From Holtermannia corniformis (taxonomy: Eukaryota; Basidiomycota; Tremellomycetes; Holtermanniales): a stretch of 64,000 bases of DNA. The notes beneath the pieces are model-generated. The model searched no databases. It saw only the letters and a list, made by a program, of their open reading frames with translations, and was not told the origin of the DNA. Position 1 is the first letter of the stretch; the number at the start of each line of letters is the position of its first letter. The translations under genes were made by a program, and so were the position numbers. The stretch lies in assembly GCA_001599935.1 (NCBI GenBank), contig BCIJ01000002.1:952783-1016782 (forward strand). The letters run 5' to 3'. Positions 34,768 to 45,606 of the stretch are shown piece by piece.

Positions 34768-35338
34768 ATGTCAGACCAGGGCTCAAACGCAGGCTCGCCA
34801 CCACCCAACGCAGACGCCAAGCCAAAGGCCGAGGGTCCGTGTCAACGGCGGCAACAAAGGTGCTGACGCGTTGCGATCGCAGGTGACAACACTCTCAACA
34901 TCAAGGTCATCTCGACCGAGGGCAACGAGGTCTTTTTCAAGATCAAGAAGACGACAAAGCTCAACAAGCTCAAGGTAGGCTGCCGCGGTGTGTGATGCCA
35001 TGGCGATAAACTGATCCGGGCGTGGTAGAACGCGTACGCTGATCGGGTTGGCAAGAATGTCGCGTCGATCCGGTCTGTCTCGGTGGCCTCTTTGGGTAGA
35101 AGCAGCGGCTGATGGAACTGAACAGCTTCATGTTCGATGGCCAGCGGGTGAACGACGGCGACACGCCAGATTCGCTCGACATGGAGGAAGGTCAGTCTCA
35201 GCTCCTTTCTCCCAGTTACATATCGCTCCTAACGCTGTATTCAGGCGACTCGCTCGAGGTGCTGCTAGAACGTACGTAGATTCCGTGCATTCCCATCCCT
35301 AGCGCTGACGTTATGCCGCAGAGATTGGCGGTCGCTAG
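34768..35338 (+). CDS. SMT3: SUMO (Smt3)
   Basis: Small ubiquitin-like modifier attached to lysines of mainly nuclear proteins. Six exons (34768-34834, 34883-34974, 35029-35072, 35126-35190, 35245-35271, 35322-35338) encode 103 residues, all phases consistent. A disordered N-terminus of about 20 residues with MSDQGSNAGSPP is followed by the beta-grasp fold: LNIKVISTEGNEVFFKIKK, TKLNKLKNAYADRVGK, then FMFDGQRVNDGDTP and SLDMEEGDSLEVLLEQIGG. The precursor ends Gly-Gly-Arg, so a SUMO protease needs to remove only one residue to expose the conjugating di-glycine. The first exon extension contains no clear sumoylation consensus. Confidence 0.93.
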
Positions 35339-36290
35339 AATCTTCAGTTTCTGTACAACGGCAGAGACTCGAACGTGGAAGTGGTTGCGGACATGTGAGA
35401 TACAGTAGCAGTCTTCTCATAGCTCTACCTGGCCCTCGTAGCTGGGATGGAGCGATTTGTACATTCCACTCTCAGTAGACGATGAGTGGCACACCAATAT
35501 CCTTGTCACCGCGACTGCTTCTACTGTCAAGAAGACGATCTCGACTCGCAGTAGTCTATGCGCTGCATCACACGACTTGCTCAAGCAGCGGCTCGACTCG
35601 GATCGCCAACCAGCTTGATCTACGCGCAAGCACATACAAAGTGTCGCACCAAACCCCCTCAGCGAAATCCCGCAACTCCAACCCCCGCCCCTCACGCGCA
35701 CCAAACGCAGCTCGCGCTCAGAACATCGCTCAAACGCCAGACGACGACGCCGGTACCCACCCGAATCCGGCAGTCTCTCACCCCCTGTAGTCCCGTCTTC
35801 TCCCTCTCCTCTTGTCTTCCGAGTGCACCTGGAGGGGGCGGGACGGGAACGCCAGCGGGGCTAAAGGCGTCAGCGATGAACCGCTACGGATCGCGTCTTG
35901 AGTTCGCTCGTCTATCTTTGCTCTTTGGGGTGTTGGATGCGCGAAATTAGACTGCGGGACATGTATGAGTTTGGGGACGCTGCGGTTTTCTTGGTGGCTG
36001 CGATCACGTCTGATCAGTCTTCTCGCACATGGTGCTTGGTTTCAGTATGTGACTCTATGTCGAGTGTACTGAAATGTGACAGTCTGAACGACCGCGGGCC
36101 TCTACGGCGTGCTCTGGTGCTTCACCACGCAACACTTCGGTGCGTACGTCTACCGCCAGTCGCGTCGAGCGTTCAGTCACGCAGGCTTGGATGATCGACG
36201 TTCAGCGAACAGGCCGTCCTATATGATACATGTTGCAAAGGCATTACTCCTCCCTCGGCGCGTCTCCCCGCTCGCTATATGATACAGATA
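35339..36290. other. stretch downstream of SUMO, possible unrecognised small gene
   Basis: Plus-strand open frames between 35480 and 35950 have Pro/Thr/Arg-rich composition. One of them ends in a protein-like segment (about 35850-35948, with NRYGSRLEFARLSLLF). I could not assemble a convincing exon set or name a family, so no CDS is called. The remainder, to 36290, shows nothing recognisable. Confidence 0.3.
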
Positions 36291-36540
36291 TCACCCACAG
36301 TGCATGAAGCACATTGTCGCTCGCTGCCGGCACCCGTTAAAGTCGCCTGCACCGTCAGCACGGTCGCTGCAGACGCAACGAGCGCAACGGACCGGATATA
36401 GTCAAGCACGCCACCATGAGCGCGTTGCAGTTTGCGCGGCAGCGCATAGCGTATGGGTTGGCTTCAGCTGGCGCCGCGCAGACTAGGAGCACGGCCAGGA
36501 GCAGCAGCAAGACGTTGCGCGCGGTGGGGAAGCGGGACAT
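36291..36540 (-). CDS. small secreted cysteine-rich protein A (mirror-cysteine family)
   Basis: Two exons, 36540-36393 and 36346-36291, encode 67 residues. A strong signal peptide (Leu-rich core NVLLLLLAVLLVCAAP, Ala-type cleavage region near residue 27) precedes a mature part of about 40 residues. Six cysteines at residues 34, 38, 45, 55, 62 and 66 follow C-x3-C-x6-C, a 9-residue loop, then C-x6-C-x3-C. The loop carries the phase-1 intron (GTCCGT donor, CTGAC branch, CAG). The i/i+4/i+11 spacing puts the cysteines on one face of a helix in each half. A helical hairpin stapled by three inter-helix disulfides is therefore predicted. I know no named family with this exact pattern. Possible roles include effector, antimicrobial or cell-surface peptide; none is shown. 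Confidence 0.75.
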
Positions 36541-37086
36541 GTCGCAAGGCTCGAACAGAACAAAGGAGAGCTGGGTTGATGAGTGTGCGGCAAGGCAAGC
36601 AGCTGATACATATACCCGCGGCGAAGCCGTCAGGGCACGTTCAATGCCTGCGCGCGGCGTCTCGAGCCCGGGATCGACCTCTGGCTGGCGTGAACCCGTG
36701 CGTTTTCCGCCCAAAACCTGAGCTAGGATCATATACCCGGCGTCGATCTCGGCCGAACGCCAGGGATGGCAGAAGAGCCCAGCGGTTGGGACCGGGCTTG
36801 GTTGGATCGTCGCTCACTAGCGCGGCGTACGGTTGAGAATCGAAACGCGGTCAACTGTCAATCCGGGTGCTGATTGGACCCAAGCCAACGGTAACCATGT
36901 TGCTCATTGTGACATTTGTGATCCCTACAGACTGATAGTTCGCTACTGATCGTATCGCCGAGACTCTAGATCTAAGACGGGTGCTGGCTCGGCGTTTTCG
37001 GGGCGGGGGAGGATGAGGCGGAAAGGGTGGCAAGAGGGTGGATGGACGGTGGCTGAGGTGGGTTCGATCGACGGCCCGGGCCACGC

Positions 37087-37372
37087 CTAGACCGGGCAGA
37101 ACATGATGCAGACTTGATACACTGACTGGCAGTTTGCGAGTTGGAGCGGCGAATACACTGAGGGCCGGTGGCGTCAGTGGCAAGCCGACGACGGGCTAAC
37201 ACTCACTCATCTGCCGCTGACACATCTGATAGCGCTGCGAGCACTGCATCCTGCAGATCTCGCCCATCGGCGTGGCGTCGACAGGCTCGGGAGCGAGGGC
37301 GAGTAGCAAGAGCACGAGCATGACGACCGAGACGGACATTGCGACCGAGCGGGGGGCAGCGACGGCGACCAT
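37087..37372 (-). CDS. small secreted cysteine-rich protein B (mirror-cysteine family)
   Basis: Two exons, 37372-37207 and 37157-37087, encode 78 residues. The hydrophobic signal (SVSVVMLVLLLLALAPEP) is preceded by about 11 residues; translation could also begin at Met12. Six cysteines at residues 40, 44, 51, 65, 72 and 76 follow C-x3-C-x6-C, a 13-residue loop, then C-x6-C-x3-C. These correspond to CRMQC, QMC and NC...VCIMFC in the sequence. The phase-1 intron (GTGAGT donor, CTGAC branch, CAG) falls in the loop at the same place as in copies A and C. Apart from the cysteines and the hydrophobic signal, sequence identity to A and C is low. That suggests old duplication with the scaffold preserved and the surface free to change. 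Confidence 0.75.
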
Positions 37373-38102
37373 GGCGTTCAGAGTGGGTCTTTTCTCTTCC
37401 CTGGTTCCTCTCTTGTTTAACTTTTGTTTGACGACAGTGGTCGGAGTAGCTATGTGGCGTGGAAGGGACGGGAACGAGAGCAAGCGACGTCGACAGAGAA
37501 GGCGCTCGGTGGGACGCCGGACGATATCTCCCTTTATGCCTCTCTGCTTCTCGAGCGTGACGGCCGGCCTGCACCGCTCTCAGATGGCAAAGACCCAATC
37601 TCGTCTGGTCCACGCTGGATGCCGCCTCTAGGGGCCATCCGTGAGACGGAGCGGGCAAGCTAGGCTTCCCCTGGGTGAAAACCTTCAAACCCTCCGTGTC
37701 CACGCAGCTGCCATTCTGGCGAGAGAGAAGCGCCTAGCACCAGGGGATCCGTCCCCTCGGCCTGCCCTGAACCACCTCTGAGCGCCCGCTTACACGATGG
37801 CGAGCTCCCCAGAACGTCAGCTTGGCGGGTGCTCGATCCCTTCGTCCGGTGACTACGGACAAGTTCGAGGGAGAGCTGGCCCTGATCGGCTCGCCCTCCT
37901 TTCGCTACGTTTAGCCTGGCGTCACGCGCCGCCGGAGAGACGCGGGCGCTAGCAAGCTCTGGCGACGCGATGAGTGTGACAGTGGATCAGTCGTTTGGAC
38001 TCGACACTTCCGCAAGCCGCCACTCGCTTCCGTACCGTCACGATGCGATGCCATGCGCATACCCTCCGCCGAGTCTGTCCGCCCCGCCGTCGCCCGACCG
38101 TT

Positions 38103-38393
38103 TCACAAGGCTTGCCATCCCAGGTAGCCATACTGCGCTTGGCATGTTGCCGCACACGCCCAAGCGGCATACTCGCACTGCTGCGGCGTCGCTGCGATCC
38201 ACCGACCGGCGTCAGCCCTCAAGCGCACCTGGCTAGTGTGAGAAACGTAAAACGCACTGTAGCCGGCCGAAACCGCAGCCATACACGCCATCTTTGTCGC
38301 CGAACAGTTGGCTACGCACGCTGTCAACATATTAGCGCTCACAAGAGGGAGCAGTATCAGTGCTCGCACTCCGAATCCCCGCAAAGACACCAT
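38103..38393 (-). CDS. small secreted cysteine-rich protein C (mirror-cysteine family)
   Basis: Two exons, 38393-38258 and 38191-38103, encode 74 residues. The N-terminal hydrophobic segment (VRALILLPLVSANM) is a shorter but plausible signal peptide. Six cysteines at residues 26, 30, 37, 51, 58 and 62 again give C-x3-C-x6-C, a 13-residue loop, then C-x6-C-x3-C (CVANC, MAC, QQC...WACAATC). The phase-1 intron lies in the loop. Retaining this intron also leaves an open frame (66 nt, 22 codons), which would lengthen the loop. The C-terminal tail after the last Cys is aromatic (QYGYLGWQAL). It is the first gene in transcription order of the three-gene minus-strand array. Together with A and B, spacing and intron phase argue strongly for a real family. 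Confidence 0.75.
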   Translation of the reverse strand: MVSLRGFGVRALILLPLVSANMLTACVANCSATKMACMAAVSAGYSAFYVSHTSQVRLRADAGRWIAATPQQCEYAAWACAATCQAQYGYLGWQAL

Positions 38394-38980
38394 GTTTCCC
38401 GCGGCATGTATCAACCTGGGCTTTCGAGACCAAAACCAAGATGGACCGTCGTCGAACGCTATAAGTGACACGGTGTGGGTTGGGCGGCATCGAGCGGCGA
38501 AGCCCACGCACGACGCACAAAGCCACCAGCCGCACAAGTAGCATCCGTCGAAGGCGAACAAGAGTGACGATGGCCTGTCCACGCCTTCGCCAACTGATGG
38601 ACTCAAAGGTGCTTTCGGTCGATCTGACCGACCCGACGTCGGGCCGCGCTGATGGACCACTGTACGCGTATCCGATTCTAGATTGCGGTCTCAGAGTCGA
38701 TTGACGTGCTCCTGTCGGGGTCTGGATTCCCAGCGGATTCTCACGCTTTGGCGCTGGTGCGGTCAAGTCGCCTCAGTGACTGGACCGTGCCAATGGAGAC
38801 CGGACCGCGCCAGCAGGCAGGGCCTGACGTTCCCGGGCGGAGCGTGAGGTGCAGCGAAGCCGCATGCGCGTGACGCTGGAGCCCTGGCACAACCACCAGT
38901 ATAGCGATGGAGACAGCAGCGTAAAATGGATCCATCGAGTCATACCTGTACAAAGTGCTATACAACCTCGTCCTCGCGCT
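38394..38980. other. gap between secreted-protein array and GID8
   Basis: No gene called. A minus-strand frame starting at the ATG at 38935 begins with a signal-like hydrophobic stretch (YAAVSIAILVVVPG), but its remainder has no cysteine pattern or splice structure. The other gaps of the array (36541-37086 and 37373-38102) also show no gene. Confidence 0.35.
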
Positions 38981-40149
38981 CTACTCAGCGGCTGCAACCC
39001 AGCCAGCAGCAGGCACAACGATTCTCTCCTCCGCCAGCCGCTCCTCAGACCACCCCAGCAACCTCACCAAGCCACCTACGCGCGTCTCGAGGCCCTGCCC
39101 TTGACTCTCCAAGATGGCCGCGTTCAGTTCCTTGGCGACTTTCATGCGTTGGCTCCGGCGCATGAGCGCTTGGATCGGAGCGAACGCTGGATCAACTTCA
39201 GTCTCGGCAGCGGGTGCAGAGACAGTGTCGTCTGCTGATTTGACAATTTCGGGAAAGGCGAGCAGAGCCATGGTCTTTTCAAGATCGACAAGGAACTCTG
39301 GGTTCTGGGCACCACGCGGGGCGAGCTCGGTGGTTGCGAAATCGAGGGCGGAGGCAATGTCGGCGGCGCGAATGAGTTCGATCAGGCGCAGCAGGTGCAG
39401 GTGAAACAGGAGAGGCGGATTGGTGTCGAGGATCTGATGGCGTATCGTCAGCACTGAGATCAAGTGACTGTAAACAGAACGAAAAGCGCATCGCAAGACC
39501 CCTCATTTCAGGTCTGTGATATCAGGTTGCTTCAGCAGCGCCGGGGCTAACCGGCTAAGCGTGGTGCATGATGTTTGAATCATCGGGGTCCAATGCGTGC
39601 GAGGGTATCGGCAGAGACTGGAACGCGGCTCACCTCTGGATCCATTTCGTTGACGCGCTTGACGGCCTCTTCGACGCGTCCGCCTTCGACAGCCTCGCGT
39701 ATCAGCATGCGCTCCTGAATGGCTTCGTAGTCGACTTGAGGGTCGAGTCCCGTCTCGGTCGCAAACTGGATCGCAGCATCACGATAACCTTCGAGGATGA
39801 GGTAATCGAGCACAAGGCGGTTGAGGTCTCTGCAGCTTGTCAGCGGGCTGAGGATTCGAGGAAGAGAGGAGAGGACTGGATGGTTCAGAATGCATAGTAA
39901 AACGTTGTCCTCTGGCACCTTGGTGCTTTAGGAGAGATTCCCACTTGCTTTGAAGTTTCATCCGGAAAGGGGAGGGATGGTAGGGAAGGACGCGCGAGCG
40001 GAGAAAGAGAGCGCAACTCACTGCTTGGATACGTCGACGGCATCAAGACCGGCCGCCCAATCTTCTGCCTTGATCACGACATTGCTCTGACCCTGGTCGG
40101 ATGGTCGAAGCGTCGGGATCGATGACGTCCGCGACTGTTGAGGTATCAT
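38981..40149 (-). CDS. GID8: GID/CTLH E3 ligase complex subunit 8
   Basis: Scaffold subunit of the GID (CTLH) ubiquitin ligase that in yeast degrades gluconeogenic enzymes on return to glucose. Three exons, 40149-40022, 39829-39634 and 39433-38981, give 258 residues. Domains in order: a disordered start; LisH (DLNRLVLDYLILEGYRDAA, about residues 43-75); CTLH (residues about 80-140, with IQERMLIREAVEGGRVEEA and LLFHLHLLRLIELIR); CRA (about 150-250, with LEKTMALLAFPE and ending near WSEERLAEE). Length and order match Gid8/TWA1. It is divergently arranged with the MFS transporter gene. Confidence 0.88.
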
Positions 40150-40650
40150 GCAGCAGGCAGTTAGTGAAACAGAGGCAGCATCAAGACGTCAGTATAGGTC
40201 GATGACCAAGAGGGCAAGCAAGAGTAAACTGACAGCCATGGCTTTGCAGGTTTGGCGCTTTATATATCTTTGGGTGGAGCGAGCGTGCTCCTAAGGCCGA
40301 CGGTTTGGCTGTTTGGGATTTATAACGCCGCGCACTGCAAACCCCCTTGCACGCGCAGACGCCTAACAGGATCCGCACTCGAATACTTCCGCTCGGCTGT
40401 AGTCGGCGGACCCTGAACCCGACCGGACGAGACGTTCGTCGGTCGGGCTTGGCAGGCGCCGCAATCTGATTGTCAGAGATCAGAGCCTAGGGACTGCGCA
40501 CTGCTGCATGGTCGTCAGGGCACGCAGATTTTTGATCTGCCAAGCGAACCGGTTTTGTCGGGCCCGACTGCTCCCATAACCTCACCGAGCGATGTAGCGC
40601 ATTATCTAATCTATCGCCCCGCTGATCTCTTTTCTGGGTGACGAGCAGAC
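40150..40650. promoter_or_regulatory. divergent intergenic region GID8 / MFS transporter
   Basis: About 500 bp that must hold two promoters. No gene or named motif is seen. Confidence 0.4.
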
Positions 40651-42840
40651 ATGAGCCCCCGCGCTGGATCACCGACGTCTTCGGATGAGGAGAAGACTGG
40701 CAAGCTGCGTGGCCATGAGGCAACGCTGCCAACGCTTGCAGCCAACCTCAAGACTGGTGTCGACGTCGACGGCGCCGTTGCGGGCGGGGAGCCCGACGTC
40801 GACGATGACATGTCAATTGACAAACGCTTGATCCCGCTGCGATATCGGCTGATGGCATTCTCAATGATTCTCTTCTTTGCGACTGGTTCGTCATTCTGCG
40901 AGGGCACCATTACGCCCATCAAGGCGACTTTGCGCAAGCAGCTCAAGATTACGAGTGCGTGCTGGCTCAGTGTCCAATGCCACGGGCTGATGGCTTTGGC
41001 TTGCAGATGCCCAATACGGTGCCATCACCTCCGCCTCAAGTCTGGTCAACACTATCCTACCAATCATTGGCGGCATCGGTATCGACTATTGGGGTGCTAC
41101 GTAGTGAGTATCACCCTGGACACTGTGTCCACAAATGCAGCATGGCTCGAGAGCAATCAGCGCGATTCGAGACCGTCCGATACAGTATACGAGCTGACGC
41201 ACTATACAGTGCCGCCATTATTTCTAGCGTCTTCATCCTTATTGGCGCAGTCATTTCAGCAGCTGTGAGTTTCCCGCGCGCGTAGATCAGCTGCCGAGTC
41301 CCCGCTCTCGTCACGGCAGCAGACATGATGAAGCGCAGCACTGACCCCCTATTCACCACAGGGCGCCAGCACCGCCAAATTCGGCCTCGTGATCGGCGGC
41401 CGCATCATCATGGGTCTCGGCTCGACCAGTCAGTTCTTCGTCCCAGTTGATTCAAGTGGGGCTGTGGCTGACGAGATGCAGTCATTGAATCGACACAGAG
41501 CAAGCTCTATGCGCACTGGTTCGCTGGTTCAAACTTGGCGCTGATCATCGGTGTCGACATCGCCTGGAATCGGATCACAAGCGTGATTTCAAAGAGTACG
41601 GCGGTGCCGATGAGTCAAATCAATGGTTGGTGGGGATGGGCGTTGTGGTGCGGATCACCAGTAGTCTGGACGTAGCAACAGCTGACACTCGCAGGATCCC
41701 GGCTATTGCCACTGGCGTCAATCTCGCGATCTGTATTGCGTACTGGGCGTTCGAGCGCAGCGTGCCAAAGCAGTACCGCCCGCCTCTGGGCAAGGACGCG
41801 CGTATGCGCGAAGGGACGCTGAAGCGCAAGGTGACCTGGAACACGCTCACACAGCTGTGAGTCGTGCGCGTTGCGGATGTCCAAGGTACGAGCTAAAAAA
41901 CTCAGACCCCGCTTCTTCTGGGTCCTCTGCGGTACTCGTCAGTCTCGCGAGCATGCTAGTGACACACGAAGCTAACCCCACCTAGAGCTCTTCCAATCCT
42001 CAGCCACCAGTGTCTACTCTGGAAACCTCGCCGACATCCAAACCCAAACGCGCGGCACGTCCCTCCTTGCCGCAGGGTACAATTCCTCGCTTCAGTCCGT
42101 GATCCCGATCGTGCTCACGCCACTCACCGGCGCGTTCTTCGACCGCTTCGGGTGGCGCACCATCTTCATCTCGTGGACCGCCATGCTTTACATTATCGTG
42201 TTCGCTTTGATCGGGCTCACGACCGTGCACCCGCTCGCGCCAATCTTGTTGTCGAGCTTTGCGCTCAGTACGAACGCGATCACGTTCGTGGCGAGTATCC
42301 CGGTCATTGTGGGTAACGATGCGTTGCTAGGTACGGCTTATGGTGTGTGGAAGGCCTTTGTGAGTGCTCTGGTGTGTTCATGGTGCACCACTGAGACGTC
42401 TGCAGAACAACGGCGGAGCGATCGTGCTTGATGTTGCTGCTGGTGCCATTGTGCGTATCTCGAAGCACCGTGCTAAGCGTCGACTAACGTTCCCTCAGCA
42501 AGACCGCTCAGCCGACGATTCATACAACAATGTCATCTACCTCATCATTGCCATCAAGGCTCTCCAAGTGTGCTGGGGTCCGTTTTACGATTTCCTCGAC
42601 GGGCGCTGGATCGGCCACTCGCTCCGCCGCAGCGAGAACAAGCGCATCAGTCTGCGACAAGAAGTCAAGGTGCAAGGCCTGCAGCTCAAGGGCTGGACTG
42701 TGTCGAAGACTGCAATGTTTGCGGTGCTAGGTCTGCTTGGTGCGCTGACGGTCACCGCTTGGGTGGTGAGTTGCTGTCATGGGGATGTAGGCGGCGCTGA
42801 CGTCGTTCAGCTGTACATTGTTTACTCGCTTGGGGAGTAG
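40651..42840 (+). CDS. major facilitator superfamily transporter, possibly MFSD1-like
   Basis: Multi-exon gene with about ten short introns; start ATG 40651, stop TAG 42838-42840. A hydrophilic N-terminus of about 60 residues (MSPRAGSPTSSDEEK...) precedes membrane segments such as YRLMAFSMILFFATGSSF, AAIISSVFILIGAVISAA and FGLVIGGRIIMGLGS. Then come FAGSNLALIIGVDIAW, YNSSLQSVIPIVLTPLTGAFF, TIFISWTAMLYIIVFALIGL and a final FAVLGLLGALTVTAWVLYI. GGRIIMGLGS and FDRFGWRTIF fit the loop motifs of the superfamily. The layout, with a central cytosolic loop near YRPPLGKDARMREGTLKRK, resembles MFSD1-type lysosomal transporters (dipeptide export in animals). Substrate assignment is uncertain. A vacuolar location is inferred. 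Confidence 0.75.
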
Positions 42841-43034
42841 ACACGTCAGTCAGCCAGCTCTGCAAGTCTGTTCGCTACAGCATAGACGTAGACGCTATAT
42901 AGTTTTGGGCAATGCAATCCCACATCACCGCCTGCTTATCAGTGCCACTCGGAACCAAACAAAGCACAGACGCGTAACGTCCACAATCTTCCCTCGTCTT
43001 GCTCCAACATTCTGCACAGAGGTCGAGGCGCACG

Positions 43035-44867
43035 ATGCCGTCTGTAGAAGACACAGCGACCAGTCAGCCTACAGGCTACGACTTTTCGCCCTTTTTCCCC
43101 CTTTCCTCGCAGTCACTCAGCTTCAGCCCCGGATCCACCTTCTTCCTCACCGCCGTCTCGAACCGACTTATCTTGCGCCAGACCTCAACGCTAACGGTCG
43201 CGGCGTCGTGGCTGTGCGGTGACTCTCCGACGACGCTGAGCCATCTTGCCTTTTCGCATGATACGGCCTATGTACTCGCTGCGAGCTTGAAGCTGGGACT
43301 TTGCTGGGTATTTGGAGTCGGCGAGAGCGAGGAGCCGCGAGCGGTGATCAAGGCCGGCATTGAGGGTATGACGAGAGTCGAGTTTGGCGCTGCAGAGCAT
43401 AGACGGGAAGTGTTGGTTTGGTCTGATCACGGAGTGAGTCAATCACGTTCGACGACTCGCAAACTGAGAGATCCGCAGCTGCGACTCACGATACATGACC
43501 TGTCGAACGGCACGTCAAGTGTGATCCTCAACCCAAAGTCTGTACCTGGATCTACAGGACACTGCTTTACGTCGTCGGGGCTGGAGTTTTTGCTGCTCGA
43601 GCAGCATGCCGGCAAGACTGTCGTAGGAGTCTACAACACGGCTGGCTCGGGGGCATACCAATTGCTCAAGGTGGGTGGTGGTCTTCAGCTGATCCTATCT
43701 CAAGTCAGGCTCATTGCAATGGCACATAGCACTTTACGCTGTCTGATCATCCTACAACCCTGTCCCTCTCTCCATCCAGTACGAAACCACACCTGCTGCT
43801 ACCTCGTTCTGCTTTCTCGTCTGCAGGCTACGGCATCGATGTCTACAGCCCGCTCGGTTTCCGGATCGGAGGCTTCAGCTGGCAAGACGACAGCTTTGAG
43901 CTCGTACCGGGACAAGAGCGCGCGGATCCGGGTCTGGGCGTGCGCTGTGCGCAATGGGGTCCTGGTGGGCGATGGGTCGGCCTTGGAGGCTGGGACGGCA
44001 AGGTGCTTGTCTGCGGTGGCCTTTTTAACATTGCTAATGCTCCCAGGTCCGCATCATTGAGAGCGATGGCTGGCGGTGCATCAAGACTTTCGAGTACGAA
44101 GCTCGAGGAAAGCGTGCTCAAGCTGCATCTATGCTCGTAGGTGTCGGCACCTGACAACTCGAGATGTATCGTGCTAATCAGGAGTAGATAGTGTGGAGAG
44201 AGCCACATGGATGGTATCGCGAAACTCGCGGTCAGGGCATCCTCCAATGTAAGTAGCGGCGATGCGGCAGACAGCTTGCTGATCGGCTTAGTTGACCAAG
44301 TCCATACAACAAACCCACCACCGAGCGTCAAGCCCGACCTGACGCAACCAAACCCCAAGATGGGCGTCTCGCATCTCGAGTGGAATCTCGATGGCACATT
44401 GTTCTTTGTCCGCGTCGAATCACAGCCGAATGTGCTGCACCTGCACTCATTCCTGCCGTCTGCCGAGCAAGCGACGCCCGAGATTGAGCGGATCGCTCAG
44501 ATCGAGTTCTCTGGCTCCATCCGGGCTGCGCGGTGGTGTCCTGACTCGAAGCGGCCGAAACGGTTGGCGCTGTTGACTGGCGGCGGGGCGGTGTATTTCT
44601 GGGATGCAGGTGGGGAATGGGAGCAGGGCGCACTGGTGGAGGCTGTGGGGATACCAAGGGGTCAGCTCGTTTCATTTCAAGAGGACACAGCTGACAACCC
44701 CAGGCGCTACGTTTGCAGGAACCGAGCTCGTGTGGTCCCCCGATGGCCAAGCATTGGCTGTGCTCGGCAAGGATCAGTACTGCCTTGTGTACGACACTGT
44801 ACAGGACGAGCCTTCGCCTTCGCCGACGGACTCGAGCTTTGACACAAGTAGTCGCATAAGCGCTTGA
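43035..44867 (+). CDS. WDR8: WD-repeat protein Wdr8/WRAP73
   Basis: WD40 protein of the WRAP73 family. In fission yeast Wdr8 works with Msd1 and the kinesin Pkl1 to anchor microtubule minus ends at the spindle pole body. Start ATG 43035, stop at 44865-44867, about five exons. Recognisable stretches: FSPGSTFFLTAVSNRLILRQ, WLCGDSP, then GYGIDVYSPLGFRIGGFSW, RCAQWGPGGRWVGLGGWDGK, VRIIESDGW, VSHLEWNLDGTLFFVRVES, RAARWCPDSKRPKRLALLTG and LVWSPDGQALAVLGKDQYC. The conserved YSPLG and GWDGK blocks are characteristic of the family. The C-terminus is Ser/Pro-rich and short. The gene is convergent with the next gene, 57 bp away. Confidence 0.82.
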
Positions 44868-44924
44868 TCGACATGACATGTATACAACGAGGGTCCATCG
44901 ACCCGATCTCAGCGAACGAACGTA

Positions 44925-45606
44925 TTAGGCCAGCCCTCCCGCAGCCTCGAGCCTCGCCACCTCCTTTTGCCAGTAAATGACACCGTCTGTCGCCCGCCGC
45001 CTGCGTTCCCTCACTTGCTCCTCCTTGGCGCCACCGACATTCAACACACTGCCCTTGTCGACCCGGATCTCTGGCAGATCCTTGTCCCTGTCTCTGACAG
45101 CCGGCAAGCCGGTGATGCTGATCCGCCGCCTCAACTTGCCCGCCGCCTCTGCGCCCGCGCCCTTCCAGCTCGACACGGGGGCGTGTGGCGTCATCGATGC
45201 GTTGGCCGTACGGCGCACCTCGTCTCGTGCGTGCTCGAGTGCGGCACGAGCGTACGCCAACGTGTCAGGCTGGAGCCCGAGGATCTTTTGAAGTTTGATC
45301 GCGAGCGTGTAGGGGTGTGATTGAGCCGTGTCAGTCTCAAAGGCCGGCTTCGAGAGGGATTGCGGCGTGCGCGAGTGGTGGACCGGCATGGCCGGTGCCG
45401 GAGGGGTTGTAGGTCGAGAGTTTGGGTGCGAGTGTGTCGATGCAGAATCTACGTTGATCAACACTTGTTCTACCAGTGGCAAACTGTCGATACTGACCTG
45501 ACAGTTCGCCCATGTCCATATCTACTATCAAACGTGAAGAAGGCTCGGTGCGCGCAGCGTCGCTCTCAAAGCGGATCGGGGTCGAAGGGGGGATGGGCGC
45601 GAGCAT
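44925..45606 (-). CDS. hypothetical protein
   Basis: Two exons, 45606-45501 and 45452-44925, of which the first has a good ATG (45604-45606). The intron has a GTCAGT donor and TAG acceptor and joins LS to DSAST in frame. The protein, about 210 residues, starts MLAPIPPSTPIRFESDAA. It has a Ser/Pro/His-rich middle, then a helical segment YTLAIKLQKILGLQPDTLAY with ARAALEHARDEVRR, a basic stretch and an ending VIYWQKEVARLEA. There is no membrane segment or catalytic motif. I do not recognise the family; the two helical segments may be the conserved part. It could be a small coiled-coil adaptor. Confidence 0.6.

Noticed and set aside
35482..35950. Protein gene downstream of SUMO
   Set aside because: Frames switch without a convincing splice model and no motif is recognisable; described only as a possible gene.
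36291..38393. Cysteine-rich proteins as small Tim chaperones or CHCH proteins
   Set aside because: Small Tims have only twin CX3C and CHCH proteins twin CX9C. These have three cysteines per half with a CX6C step and clear secretory signals.
38741..38935. Fourth secreted protein starting at ATG 38935
   Set aside because: Only the signal-like hydrophobic start is convincing. There is no matching cysteine pattern or intron, so it was not called.
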